Assembly: GCA_017308595.1 (NCBI GenBank)
Contig: JAFKER010000007.1
Location: forward strand, 248,001-312,000
Source: Afipia sp.
GTDB taxonomy: Bacteria; Pseudomonadota; Alphaproteobacteria; Rhizobiales; Xanthobacteraceae
Length of the DNA stretch: 64,000 nt
Reading direction: 5' to 3'
Under the pieces are notes generated by a model. The model worked only from the letters and a program-made list of their open reading frames with translations. It was not told where the DNA came from and did no database searches. Shown here piece after piece: positions 8,053-16,473 of this stretch (position 1 is the stretch's first letter; each line of letters begins with the position of its first letter). A program made the translations under genes and the position numbers.

Positions 8053-8241
8053 TTATGATTTCGGCGGACGCAAGCCGGGAGAAAAGGCCCAATCGCTCAT
8101 GTTACATGCCGTTTCGAGGCGGCGTACCTCTCTCAACAGTTCATCGCGATCCGGCCCCGGCGAAAGTTGCTCCGCCTTGGCGCGCAATCCAGCCGCCATG
8201 GCTTTCCATTGTTCCGCGGCGAGGTCGGGTTTTTTTGTCAT
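8053..8241 (-). CDS. Small hypothetical protein, paralogue of 56132-56335
   Basis: The 62-residue soluble protein has a helical core EQWKAMAAGLRAKAEQLSPG, then RDELLREVRRLETACNMSDW. A second protein at 56132-56335 follows the same pattern (GEKWQKIADETRTQAHAMPP, then RDDLLKKARQLDVAVNLNNW), so the two belong to one unnamed family. ATG at 8241 is chosen because the upstream extension shows no conservation with that paralogue. It precedes the HTH-like gene on the same strand with a 4-base gap. Confidence 0.7.
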   Translation of the reverse strand: MTKKPDLAAEQWKAMAAGLRAKAEQLSPGPDRDELLREVRRLETACNMSDWAFSPGLRPPKS

Positions 8242-8342
8242 GGCGATCGATGATCCTATGAGTACGCACCATATCTGCTTAAAAGTGCCGCGCTTTATCA
8301 TTTGATAAAAGAACCAAAAAGCCTTGAGCGCGTTAGTGCCGC

Positions 8343-9071
8343 ATGGCTCCACCCGACGCACTACTCAAGAAACTCAGATTGCATTCACGACTCGATGCGT
8401 CGGACGTGAGTGCGCTGCGAAAACTCAGCTTTACCTACCGTGAAATGGAGCAGGGCGAAGATTTCTGTCGGCAAGGGGACAAGGCGACATCCTGTGCCAT
8501 CGTGGATGGGGGGATGCTTGGGCGTTATCACACGATGAGCGACGGCAAGCGGCAATACATCTCGCTTCATATCGCCGGTGACTGGGCTGATGCGCAGGGA
8601 TTGTTTCTCGATCACATGGATCATTCGATTTGTGCGATGGAAACTGCGTCCGTTTATTCGATTCCGCATCCTGAATTGTTCAAACTGTTCAAGGAGCGCC
8701 CGCAACTCGGGTTCGTGGTATGGCGTGAGACGCTCATCGACGCCGCGATTTTTCGGATGACGATCACCAACAACAGCAGCCGGCATGGCATGGCGCGCCT
8801 GGCGCACTTTTTCGCCGAACTTTATTATCGGGCGAAAGCCGTCGAACTCGTCAGCAATAGTTCATGCTCATTGCCGCTCAGTCAGACGCAACTGGGCGAA
8901 ACGCTGGGTATGTCCATCGCTACCGTGAACAGGAACTTGCAGAAGCTGCGTAGAAGCGGCGCCGCTGATTGGAGTGGAGGGCGGCTGATCGTGAAAAACT
9001 GGAGCAAGCTGACGGCCATCGGCGGCTTCGACCCGTCATACATTTATCAAAAGGTGCAGGGAAAGCGGTAG
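8343..9071 (+). CDS. Crp/Fnr-family transcriptional regulator
   Basis: The 242-residue product has an N-terminal cyclic-nucleotide-binding-like beta-roll (about residues 18-115, with EQGEDFCRQGDKATSCAIV), a dimerisation helix and a C-terminal winged helix (about 178-220). The latter contains LSQTQLGETLGMSIATVNRNLQ, the recognition helix region. There is no FNR-type cysteine cluster near the N-terminus, so oxygen sensing through Fe-S is unlikely. The ligand and targets are unknown. It diverges from the small genes at 7.5-8.2 kb and converges with the GGDEF gene. Confidence 0.9.
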   Translation: MAPPDALLKKLRLHSRLDASDVSALRKLSFTYREMEQGEDFCRQGDKATSCAIVDGGMLGRYHTMSDGKRQYISLHIAGDWADAQGLFLDHMDHSICAMETASVYSIPHPELFKLFKERPQLGFVVWRETLIDAAIFRMTITNNSSRHGMARLAHFFAELYYRAKAVELVSNSSCSLPLSQTQLGETLGMSIATVNRNLQKLRRSGAADWSGGRLIVKNWSKLTAIGGFDPSYIYQKVQGKR

Positions 9072-9083
9072 CATCCGCCGAAA

Positions 9084-10232
9084 TCACGCGGCCAGGCTAA
9101 AGCCCGAGAGCTGAACGCGATTTCGTCCTGACGCCTTCGCTTCATAAAGCGCTGCATCGGCCCGGCTCAGCAGCGATTGCAGCGTTTCGGGTTCGAGACT
9201 GCGAACCGCGATACCGGCGCTGACGGTCGCCCGGATTGGTCCGCTTGTTGTTTGAATCGACGTCATCTCGATCTGTGAGCGGATCCGGTCGGCAACGACG
9301 GCAGACGATTTCAGGTTCGAGTCCGGCATGATGATGCAGAATTCTTCGCCACCCATGCGGGCGGCGAGGTCGTTTGAACGAATGTTCGCGTGAATCACAT
9401 CCGCAAAGGCCATCAGTATCCGGTCACCGGAATCATGCCCGAAGCGATCATTGATGGTCTTGAAATAATCCAGATCCATCATGACCACCGCCGTTCCGGT
9501 GGGCGCGATTTCCTCCGGGTTGTCCAGAAGCGCGCGCCGGTTGAGCAAGCCGGTCAGGGCGTCCTTCATCGCGTCCGACTTGTGGCCGTTCGCGATCCGC
9601 ATCTGATTGAGAGTCAGGGAGAGCGCGCCCATGCCGCTCAGTCCTGCAATTGCGACAATTGAGTTGATTTCTTCCGCCCAGTTCGCAGGTCGCGAGGTCA
9701 GGATCAGCTGGCCCTGCTCGGCGAGTGCGTACCCGCACGCGATAAACGATGCAGCCGTTACGAAAGAGAATATCGCATTGGTAGCCATCAAGACCGGCGA
9801 TTCCGCACGTGCCCGCCAGTAGTGGCGTCCGGTAAGAATGAGCAAGGTACCGATGGCGACATTGCCGATCATCGTACCGACACCCGAATAGCCGAGCGCG
9901 AAGGTTATTGTTGTAAGCAGGAGGGCAATGGCAACACAGGTAATTGCTGGCGTCCAGTCCGTGTCACCGGAGCAGAAGCTGGCGCAGCCGGTATACAGCA
10001 ATCCGAATCCCGCAATCAGGAACAGAAAGGAAGTCAGCAGCAGCGCGGAACTGTAGTTCTCGACCACTGCACCGAAGAAAACGACGCCGACCACGATCAG
10101 AGCCAGTGCAATCGCCCACATCAACAGATGGGCCTCCGATCGCCCGATCACCCACATCATGAAGAACGTGAGGCCGAGCGATGCGCCTGAGAAGCCGATG
10201 GCAACAAGAACGGAAAGCTGATCGAGAAACAT
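9084..10232 (-). CDS. Membrane-bound GGDEF diguanylate cyclase
   Basis: This 382-residue enzyme is predicted to make cyclic di-GMP. The N-terminal 210 residues contain about six membrane segments. A GGDEF domain follows (about 220-375), with DALTGLLNRRAL at its start and an intact active-site loop GGEEF at 294-298. An allosteric inhibition site RSND at 285-288 lies five residues before it, so product feedback is expected. It sits between the flgI and flgH clusters, and four PilZ receptors are encoded at 40.5 and 54.6-55.5 kb. Confidence 0.93.
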   Translation of the reverse strand: MFLDQLSVLVAIGFSGASLGLTFFMMWVIGRSEAHLLMWAIALALIVVGVVFFGAVVENYSSALLLTSFLFLIAGFGLLYTGCASFCSGDTDWTPAITCVAIALLLTTITFALGYSGVGTMIGNVAIGTLLILTGRHYWRARAESPVLMATNAIFSFVTAASFIACGYALAEQGQLILTSRPANWAEEINSIVAIAGLSGMGALSLTLNQMRIANGHKSDAMKDALTGLLNRRALLDNPEEIAPTGTAVVMMDLDYFKTINDRFGHDSGDRILMAFADVIHANIRSNDLAARMGGEEFCIIMPDSNLKSSAVVADRIRSQIEMTSIQTTSGPIRATVSAGIAVRSLEPETLQSLLSRADAALYEAKASGRNRVQLSGFSLAA

Positions 10233-10392
10233 TGCCTGAACCGCTGAAAAATCCTGATCTTAATTAGGTCAGCGATAGTTACCCAACCAGTCACGCTCAC
10301 AGATCGTTTTCGCAGCAGGGTAATTGAAAGGTTACCGGTTCGACTCAAAAGCAGTGTTCGCTGAACGCACCAAAGCGGAGCCATCAAACGAT

Positions 10393-10427
10393 CACGGCCT
10401 CTGACAGGGGAGCTGCCAGAGGCCGTG
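10393..10427 (-). terminator. Strong hairpin downstream of flgH
   Basis: CACGGCCTCTG and CAGAGGCCGTG form a perfect 11-bp inverted repeat around 13 bases, 118 bases after the flgH stop. There is no T tract, so it may be a terminator or mRNA-stabilising hairpin for the flgFGAH operon. Nothing else is recognisable in the 312-base gap 10233-10544. Confidence 0.5.
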
Positions 10428-10544
10428 TCGTAAACACCTTGCCGCGCCTAGGTTCGCCGCCTGGTGTGGGAGTTCGAAAGACGGTGGGAGCCGTCCTGGT
10501 ATGCGAGTGTTCTCCTTGAGAAGCCGGTTGCGAATACGGAAGGA

Positions 10545-11303
10545 TCAGAAGGGCAGCAGGATGTCGAACGCTTGCTGGCCGTAGCGGGCCTGCTGCACAT
10601 CCGTGATCTGGCCGCGTCCGCCGTAAGCGATGCGGGCCTGTGCGATCTTGCTGGAGTCGATGGTGTTGTCGCTCTGGATGTCTTCCGGTCGCACGATGCC
10701 CGCCACGATCAGTTCGCGAACTTCGAAGTTGACCCGGATTTCCTGTTTGCCTTCGACCACGAGATTGCCGTTCGGCAAGAGCTGCGTCACCACGGCGGCG
10801 ACGTTGGTCTGCAATGCTTCCTGCCGGTTGACCGAGCCCTTGCCGTCGCTCGACGACGTGGAGTCCGCTGTCAGCATGCGGCCGGGCGGGATCGCGGCAT
10901 TGGTGCCGGGAATCTTGTTGATGCCGAAGAAGCTGGTGACGCCGGAATTCTCGCTATTGGTGCGGCTGCGCTGGGTCTCGTTGGCGATGTTGGCCTTGTC
11001 GGTGATGTTGACCTGTACAGTGAGAATGTCGCCGATCTGATGCGCACGCTGATCCTTGAAGAAGGCGCGCGAGCCGTTCCGCCACAGCGAATTCGGATTG
11101 AACGAGGCAGGCTGCGGCGCGGGCATCGGCATCGATACCGGCTTGTAGCCTGCCTGCGTGGTCGGATTGTCGATAGCAGAGAGTTTCGGCTTTTCGCCGA
11201 TCGCCGCGAGACGATCGAGAGACGAACATCCGCTGGCCATGGTGCCGAGTGCGAGCAGGCTGCCTGCGACGATGATGCGGTTGAACAGGTGGGACTTGGA
11301 CAT
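10545..11303 (-). CDS. flgH: Flagellar L-ring lipoprotein FlgH
   Basis: FlgH forms the outer-membrane L-ring bushing of the basal body. The 252-residue product has a lipoprotein signal ending in MASGC (Cys26). The family signature sequences NSLWRNGSRAFFKDQRAHQIGD and NPNGNLVVEGKQEI-like LLPNGNLVVEGKQEIRVN are present, with the C-terminal IAYGGRGQITDVQQARYGQQ. It is the last gene of flgF-flgG-flgA-flgH, 6 bases after flgA. Confidence 0.97.
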   Translation of the reverse strand: MSKSHLFNRIIVAGSLLALGTMASGCSSLDRLAAIGEKPKLSAIDNPTTQAGYKPVSMPMPAPQPASFNPNSLWRNGSRAFFKDQRAHQIGDILTVQVNITDKANIANETQRSRTNSENSGVTSFFGINKIPGTNAAIPPGRMLTADSTSSSDGKGSVNRQEALQTNVAAVVTQLLPNGNLVVEGKQEIRVNFEVRELIVAGIVRPEDIQSDNTIDSSKIAQARIAYGGRGQITDVQQARYGQQAFDILLPF

Positions 11304-11309
11304 GACTGG

Positions 11310-12344
11310 TTACTCGGCTTTTTTGGATTCGGAAGCGGCAGGTGGCGCGCTGTTTGAAAGTGCTGCAGTGGTGAGGCGAGGTCCGGGAACCACGATGGAG
11401 ACCTGTCCGGGACCGGTGACTACGCCTTGAACGGTGCGCTTGGATTGCAGATTGACGATGTTGACCGTGTCGCCTTCGGTGCCGCTGTCGAGCGCCTTGC
11501 CACGGCCGGTGAGATAGAGGCCGGGAGCTTCGTAGATCAGCGTCACGCTCTGGTCGCGGGACACCATGTCCGGCTTGCCCAGGTCGGCAGCCTTGAGTGC
11601 TTGCCCGGCGCGCATCTGCTTGCGCGCCTGCATGCCGACGGCGCGGTCGCGGATCGCGATGTCGTTGCCTACCTCAGCTTTCGGACGGCGCTCCACCACC
11701 ACATCGGATGATTTGAGAATGTCGTTCCGCTCGACCGCGCGGGTCAGTACAGCGGCTTCCACGGTTTCGACTGCGACGCCGGTGAAGCGCAGCTTCGTCG
11801 CCGTGTAGGTCACGTCATTCGGAATTTCGAAGGTGATGTCAAAGCGGCCGTTGCGCGGATCGAACCGCACGATGGTTGCGCGCATGTCGCCGGTATGCGC
11901 CGCATCGAGCTGAAGTTCGCGCAGGTCGCGCTCGAAGGTCACCGAGATATTGGCCGCATCACCGAGGCCGTTGCGGCGCTCCAGCACGCGGGCGATCTGC
12001 TGCTCGATTTCCTTCGACACCAGTGTGCGCGACGCGCGTGTCACGGAGATTTCGCGAATGTCGTTGGTCTGAACGCCAATGACTTCATGGGCGCGCAGCA
12101 CCGACAACAACTGCTGGGTCGGCAGCGATCCGGTGGTGCCGAGGTCGGGCGCGCGGAAGATCGCGATCTGCGCGGCAGTGCCCGCGTTCTCCACCACGTC
12201 GCCGATCCGGACCACGTCGCTGCTGACCGTGACGCTGGCGCGTAACGTAGGCGCTGCGATCGTATCTCTCTCCGACTGCGCGAATGCGGCGCTCGACACG
12301 AGGGCGAACAGGGCGGCGGCGATGATTGTGGGGCGCGACATCAT
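11310..12344 (-). CDS. flgA: P-ring assembly chaperone FlgA
   Basis: FlgA is the periplasmic chaperone for FlgI polymerisation. The 344-residue product has a signal peptide (residues 1-22, AFA cleavage). The C-terminal half holds the SAF-type domain and FlgA signature (LTRAVERNDILKSSDVV, then MRAGQALKAADL and PGLYLTGRGKALDSG). The C-terminus has an extra Ala/Ser/Lys-rich tail. Two adjacent ATG codons (12344, 12341) follow GAGGGAGAGA, so either can serve. It is 8 bases downstream of flgG. Confidence 0.95.
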   Translation of the reverse strand: MMSRPTIIAAALFALVSSAAFAQSERDTIAAPTLRASVTVSSDVVRIGDVVENAGTAAQIAIFRAPDLGTTGSLPTQQLLSVLRAHEVIGVQTNDIREISVTRASRTLVSKEIEQQIARVLERRNGLGDAANISVTFERDLRELQLDAAHTGDMRATIVRFDPRNGRFDITFEIPNDVTYTATKLRFTGVAVETVEAAVLTRAVERNDILKSSDVVVERRPKAEVGNDIAIRDRAVGMQARKQMRAGQALKAADLGKPDMVSRDQSVTLIYEAPGLYLTGRGKALDSGTEGDTVNIVNLQSKRTVQGVVTGPGQVSIVVPGPRLTTAALSNSAPPAASESKKAE

Positions 12345-12352
12345 TCTCTCCC

Positions 12353-13141
12353 TCAGCGGAACATGCCGGTGGTGGACTGCATCATCTGGTCGGCGGCGCT
12401 GACGACCTTGGCGTTCATCTCGTAGGCGCGCTGCGCGGCGATCAGATCCGAGATTTCCGACACGACTTCGACGTTGGCCGATTCAAGATTGCGCTGCTGC
12501 ATGTCGCCGAAGCCGTCGGCATTGGCGAGACCGTCCTGCGGTGGGCCGGAAGCAGGTGTGTCGGTGAACAGGTTGTCGCCGATCGACTGCAGGCCCGCCT
12601 TGTTAATGAAGCGGGTAAGGCCGATCTGGCCAACCACAGTCGGTGTTGTCGTGCCAGGCGTCGTCACCGAAACCTGCCCCTGGGCGTTAATGGTGAGGCC
12701 GGATGAATTCTGGGGGATAGTGATGGTCGGCTGGACCGGATTGCCCTGCGCGTTAACGACACGGCCCTGGCCGTCGGTGGTAAACGAGCCGTCGCGCGTA
12801 TAGGCATAAGTGCCGTCAGTCATCTGGATCTTGAAATAGCCCTCGCCGCGAATAGCGATGTCGAGATCGCCTCCGGTCGGGGTGAGCGTGCCCTGTGTCA
12901 TCAGGCGCGGCGTCCCGACGGTCTTGACGCCGCCGCCGATGTCGATGCCAACCGGCAGAACTGTACCTTGATCGGACGCCTGCGCGCCGACACGCTTGAC
13001 GTGTTCATAGATCAGGTCCTGAAACTGCGCGCGCTGCTTCTTGTAGCCGGTGGTGCGCAGGTTCGCGATATTGTTGGAGATGACCTGAACGTTCAGTTCC
13101 TGGGCCGCCATTCCGGTCGCTGCTGTGTAAAGTGCGCGCAT
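12353..13141 (-). CDS. flgG: Distal rod protein FlgG
   Basis: FlgG forms the distal rod. The 262-residue product carries the rod/hook N-terminal motif ALYTAATGMAAQELNVQVIS with NNIANLRTTGYKK, the central DLDIAIRGEGYFKIQMTDG segment and the C-terminal EVVSEISDLIAAQRAYEMNA helix. Length matches the family. The gene is 12 bases after flgF in the flgF-G-A-H order. Confidence 0.98.
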   Translation of the reverse strand: MRALYTAATGMAAQELNVQVISNNIANLRTTGYKKQRAQFQDLIYEHVKRVGAQASDQGTVLPVGIDIGGGVKTVGTPRLMTQGTLTPTGGDLDIAIRGEGYFKIQMTDGTYAYTRDGSFTTDGQGRVVNAQGNPVQPTITIPQNSSGLTINAQGQVSVTTPGTTTPTVVGQIGLTRFINKAGLQSIGDNLFTDTPASGPPQDGLANADGFGDMQQRNLESANVEVVSEISDLIAAQRAYEMNAKVVSAADQMMQSTTGMFR

Positions 13142-13153
13142 GGGTCGGTTTCC

Positions 13154-13921
13154 TTATGCCGGAACGTCGGCAAGCATCTGGATTGCGTTCTTGCGGAGGT
13201 CGCTCTGCTGCTGCATCAGCGACGCGACCGACTGATAAGTGCGCATGACTTCCATCATGCGGGTCATCTCGGCGACGGCACTGACGTTAGATTTCTCGAC
13301 GAAGCCCTGATTGAAGCGCGAGGCGAGATCAGGCTGGGCGGCGGTGCCGGCGGGCGCCGCGTAAAGGTTCGAACCTTCCTTCGTGAGCTGCTGCGGCTTG
13401 TCGAACTTCACCAGCTTCAGCTTGCCGCGGATGGAATCGAACTGGGTGACGATGCCTTCGCGTACCGTGATCGTGCCTTCGCCCGAGATCACGATGTCCT
13501 TGTCGGTCGGCTGGAACACGATCGGTCCATTGGTGCCGAGCACGAGGTTGCCGCCGGTGGTGACGAGCTGGCCCTGCGCGTTGATCTGGAACGAGCCGTC
13601 ACGGGTGTAGCGTTCGCCCTGCGGAGTCTGGACTGCGATAAATCCCTTGCCGTCGATGGCTACGTCGAGCGGGTTGCCGGTCTTCTCGTTCGGGCCTTGA
13701 GCGAAATCGTGATAAGCGGCGCGATCCTGAACGAAGCTGATGCGGCGGTCGCTGACCGAGAAGTTATCCTCGTGTGCGCCCGTATTCAGATATTCCTCGA
13801 ACAGCGACTTGCTGGCCTTGAATCCGTTGGTGTTGGTGTTGGCCACATTGTTCGCAATGATGTCGATCTGACGCTCAAGCGACATCTGCCGCGACAAAGC
13901 GACGAGAAGCGTATTCTCCAT
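13154..13921 (-). CDS. flgF: Proximal rod protein FlgF
   Basis: FlgF is a rod subunit below FlgG. The 255-residue product begins MENTLLVALSRQMSLERQID with the rod signature NNVANTNTNGFKAS. It has the PLDVAIDGKGFIAVQT core and ends in a helical MTRMMEVMRTYQSVASLMQQ segment. It is the first gene of the reverse operon and faces fliL across a 364-base gap. Confidence 0.97.
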   Translation of the reverse strand: MENTLLVALSRQMSLERQIDIIANNVANTNTNGFKASKSLFEEYLNTGAHEDNFSVSDRRISFVQDRAAYHDFAQGPNEKTGNPLDVAIDGKGFIAVQTPQGERYTRDGSFQINAQGQLVTTGGNLVLGTNGPIVFQPTDKDIVISGEGTITVREGIVTQFDSIRGKLKLVKFDKPQQLTKEGSNLYAAPAGTAAQPDLASRFNQGFVEKSNVSAVAEMTRMMEVMRTYQSVASLMQQQSDLRKNAIQMLADVPA

Positions 13922-14285
13922 CGGCCAATCTCCCCTTGTTGAACCGGGCCTGCCTCTCCCAAGGCGGGCGCGGATCGTGCGAGCCGTTGAGGCTCTCCCA
14001 AGCCGCGGTTCGCCATCTACAATGCGAGAGGTGTGCCAACTCGAAAACGTTATTGATTACAGACGCTTGCCGATTTCGGAGGCTTGCCAGGCCCCGGCAA
14101 TAACCTCTTGTTGACCATGTTGGCCCGGCAAAAATTTCCCAGTTGAAAGACAAAAGAAAGGTTTCGTTAACCATTGCGTCCTTACGGTGAACGAAGAGGG
14201 CGCTCGCGCGCCGGCGGCCTTTGTATCGCGTCATTTAAAGCCAGTTCGGCACATCGAGCCCATCCCAGGACCATGGGCAGGGGCA
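13922..14285. promoter_or_regulatory. Divergent flgF/fliL intergenic region with a CtrA half-site
   Basis: The gap must hold promoters for both flgFGAH and fliLM. I see a half-site GTTAACCAT near 14165-14173 on a T/A-richer background and ATAA-N7-TTGA near 14100, a poor match to the full CtrA pattern. No clear sigma54 GG/GC pair was found. Confidence 0.35.
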
Positions 14286-14774
14286 ATGGCAGACGACGAT
14301 CAGGTCGATGAGGGCGGTGCCGAAGCAGCCGCGCCGAAGAGCAAACGCAAACTCATTATGATGGGTGGCGCTGTTGCGCTGGTGCTTCTGCTGGCCGGGG
14401 GCGGCTGGTTCTTCTTTATGCGCGGGCACGGCAAGGAACAGCATGCAGCCGCGCCACCGCCGAAGCCGCCGGTGTTCCTCGACGTGCCGGAAGTTCTGGT
14501 CAATCTGTCGAGCACGCCCGGCGAGCGGGTTCAATATCTCAAGGTCAAGGTGGTGCTCGAGGTGAAGGATCAGCCGCTGATGGCGCAGATCGCACCGACC
14601 ATGCCCCGGGTAACCGACCTCTTTCAAACGTATCTGCGCGAATTGCGCGCGGCCGATCTCAACGGATCGGTCGGGCTGTTTCGCCTGAAGGAAGAACTGA
14701 CACGCCGTGTCAACGCGGCGATCTCTCCCAACCAGGTGAACGCGGTTCTTTTCAAGGAAATCGTCATTCAGTGA
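14286..14774 (+). CDS. fliL: Flagellar basal body protein FliL
   Basis: FliL surrounds the stator and supports torque and motor stability at the inner membrane. The 162-residue product has a short acidic cytoplasmic start (MADDDQVDEGG), one membrane helix (about 23-45) and a periplasmic domain. That domain includes the conserved FLDVPEVLVNLSS segment and ends PNQVNAVLFKEIVIQ. ATG at 14286 is chosen because the upstream in-frame extension is unlike the family. It leads fliL-fliM-DUF6468-motE. Confidence 0.95.
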   Translation: MADDDQVDEGGAEAAAPKSKRKLIMMGGAVALVLLLAGGGWFFFMRGHGKEQHAAAPPPKPPVFLDVPEVLVNLSSTPGERVQYLKVKVVLEVKDQPLMAQIAPTMPRVTDLFQTYLRELRAADLNGSVGLFRLKEELTRRVNAAISPNQVNAVLFKEIVIQ

Positions 14775-14791
14775 CGGACGGAATTTGACGC

Positions 14792-15997
14792 ATGGCTCCG
14801 GGTGATAATGACGTCGATCAGGATGCGCTAGCCGCCGAATGGGAAGGCGCGCTCGATTCCGAAGATCCGGCCGCTGCCGCCGCCGAAGCTGAAGCCAATA
14901 CGCTGACCGAGACCATGGCCGAGCAGTGGGCGGCGATGGTCGATGACGGAGGCCGCTCCCTCGACATCGGCAAGGCCGGCGGCGAGCGTGTGCTGTCGCA
15001 GGAGGAAATCGACAATCTCCTTGGCTTCAGCGACGGCGAAGTCAATCTCGACGAGAATTCCGGCATTCGCGCCATCATCGATTCCGCGATGGTGTCGTAT
15101 GAACGCCTTCCGATGCTCGAAATCGTGTTCGACCGCCTGGTGCGGCTGATGACGACGAGCCTGCGCAACTTTACCTCCGACAACGTCGAAGTCTCGCTGG
15201 ACCGCATCACCTCGGTGCGGTTCGGCGACTATCTGAATTCGATCCCGCTGCCTTGTGTTCTCTCCGTGTTCAAGGCCGAGGAGTGGGAAAACTTTGGCCT
15301 GTTCACGGTGGATTCGAGTCTGATCTACTCGATCATCGATGTTTTGCTCGGCGGCCGCCGCGGCCAGGCTTCGCTGCGCATCGAGGGCCGGCCCTACACC
15401 ACCATCGAAACCAATCTTGTGAAGCGCCTTGTCGAGGTCGTGCTGGCGGATGCCGAACAGGCGTTCCGGCCACTGTCGCCTGTGACCTTCACCATCGACC
15501 GGCTTGAGACCAATCCGCGCTTCGCCGCTATCAGCCGTCCCGCCAACGCGGCCATTCTGGTCCGCCTGCGGATCGATATGGAAGATCGCGGCGGCAATAT
15601 CGAACTCCTGCTGCCTTACGCCACCATCGAACCGATCCGCGACGTGCTGTTGCAGATGTTCATGGGTGAAAAGTTCGGCCGCGATCCGATCTGGGAAGGT
15701 CATCTCGCAACCGAAATCGCACAGGCTGAAATCGCGGTCGATGCGGTGCTCTACGAAGCCAATATCCCGCTCAAGCAACTGATGACGCTCAAGGTCGGGG
15801 ACACCTTGCCGCTGAACGTGCGGCCCGATGCGCTGATCACGGTGCGATGTGGCGATGTCCCGTTGAGTGAAGGGCGGATGGGGCGGGTTGGCGACCGTGT
15901 TGCCATTCGCGTCACCAAGCCGCTGCGCAAGCCGCATACAACCTACGCGATGTTCGAGAAGCAGGACGAGCAAACCAAATTGATGGAGGCACAATGA
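14792..15997 (+). CDS. fliM: Flagellar motor switch protein FliM
   Basis: FliM is the C-ring switch component that binds CheY-P, FliG and FliN. The 401-residue product has the CheY-P-binding segment LSQEEIDNLLG at residues 68-78, a middle domain from about 105 to 300 (KAEEWENFGLFTVDSSLIYS, then DVLLGGRRGQ) and a C-terminal FliN-like SpoA domain (about 320-395, LKVGDTLPLNVRPDALITV). The unusual feature is an acidic Ala/Glu-rich extension of about 65 residues before the CheY-binding segment, which is at the extreme N-terminus in enteric FliM. Confidence 0.97.
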   Translation: MAPGDNDVDQDALAAEWEGALDSEDPAAAAAEAEANTLTETMAEQWAAMVDDGGRSLDIGKAGGERVLSQEEIDNLLGFSDGEVNLDENSGIRAIIDSAMVSYERLPMLEIVFDRLVRLMTTSLRNFTSDNVEVSLDRITSVRFGDYLNSIPLPCVLSVFKAEEWENFGLFTVDSSLIYSIIDVLLGGRRGQASLRIEGRPYTTIETNLVKRLVEVVLADAEQAFRPLSPVTFTIDRLETNPRFAAISRPANAAILVRLRIDMEDRGGNIELLLPYATIEPIRDVLLQMFMGEKFGRDPIWEGHLATEIAQAEIAVDAVLYEANIPLKQLMTLKVGDTLPLNVRPDALITVRCGDVPLSEGRMGRVGDRVAIRVTKPLRKPHTTYAMFEKQDEQTKLMEAQ

Positions 15998-16473
15998 GTC
16001 ATTCATTCGGACTTGTGATCGAAAGTCTTGTTGCGGTTCTTCTCTTGCTGACAATCGGTTATTGCATGCTGCTGAATCGCCGGCTCAAGCGTCTGAGGGC
16101 CGACGAGCAGTCGATGCGCGCAATGATCGCCGAACTGATCACCGCGACGGAAATCGCGGAGCGCGCGATCGGCGGCCTGAAGGTGACGGTGCGCGAATGC
16201 GACGAGAACCTCGGCGCGCAACTCACGGCCGGAACGGCGCTGTCGGCGAAACTCACCAAGCAGGTGGCGATGGGCGAAGCCATCCTGACCCGCCTGACCC
16301 AGATCGCGCTCGCGGCCAGGCCGACCACCGCCGAGGTGTCCGTTGCCGAGGCCGCAGAAGTTGTCGCTCCCGTGCAGAACGCGGCTGCGCAAAATCTTTC
16401 CAGCGCCAAGGCTCTCCTTGCAGCGGCGCAGGCATTCTCCGAGCGGCGAAGGGCGACTGGTCTGGCTGCATGA
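15994..16473 (+). CDS. DUF6468 flagellar-operon membrane protein
   Basis: The 159-residue product has one N-terminal membrane helix (about 7-27, ending YCMLLNRRLKRLRADE) and a long helical, coiled-coil-like region to about residue 108. An Ala-rich C-terminus follows. This architecture, directly after fliM, matches the DUF6468 proteins of alphaproteobacterial flagellar operons; the role is unknown. Its ATGA start overlaps the fliM stop by four bases, and its own stop overlaps the next start in the same way, indicating tight translational coupling. Confidence 0.85.
   Translation: MSHSFGLVIESLVAVLLLLTIGYCMLLNRRLKRLRADEQSMRAMIAELITATEIAERAIGGLKVTVRECDENLGAQLTAGTALSAKLTKQVAMGEAILTRLTQIALAARPTTAEVSVAEAAEVVAPVQNAAAQNLSSAKALLAAAQAFSERRRATGLAA

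Noticed and set aside
14020..14180. Sigma54 promoter between flgF and fliL
   Set aside because: TGGC and GC elements are present, but none has the required 24/12 spacing.
16062..16469. Upstream in-frame extension of the MotE-family gene
   Set aside because: It overlaps the DUF6468 gene in another frame and is Arg-rich nonsense; the ATGA overlap at 16470 marks the true start.
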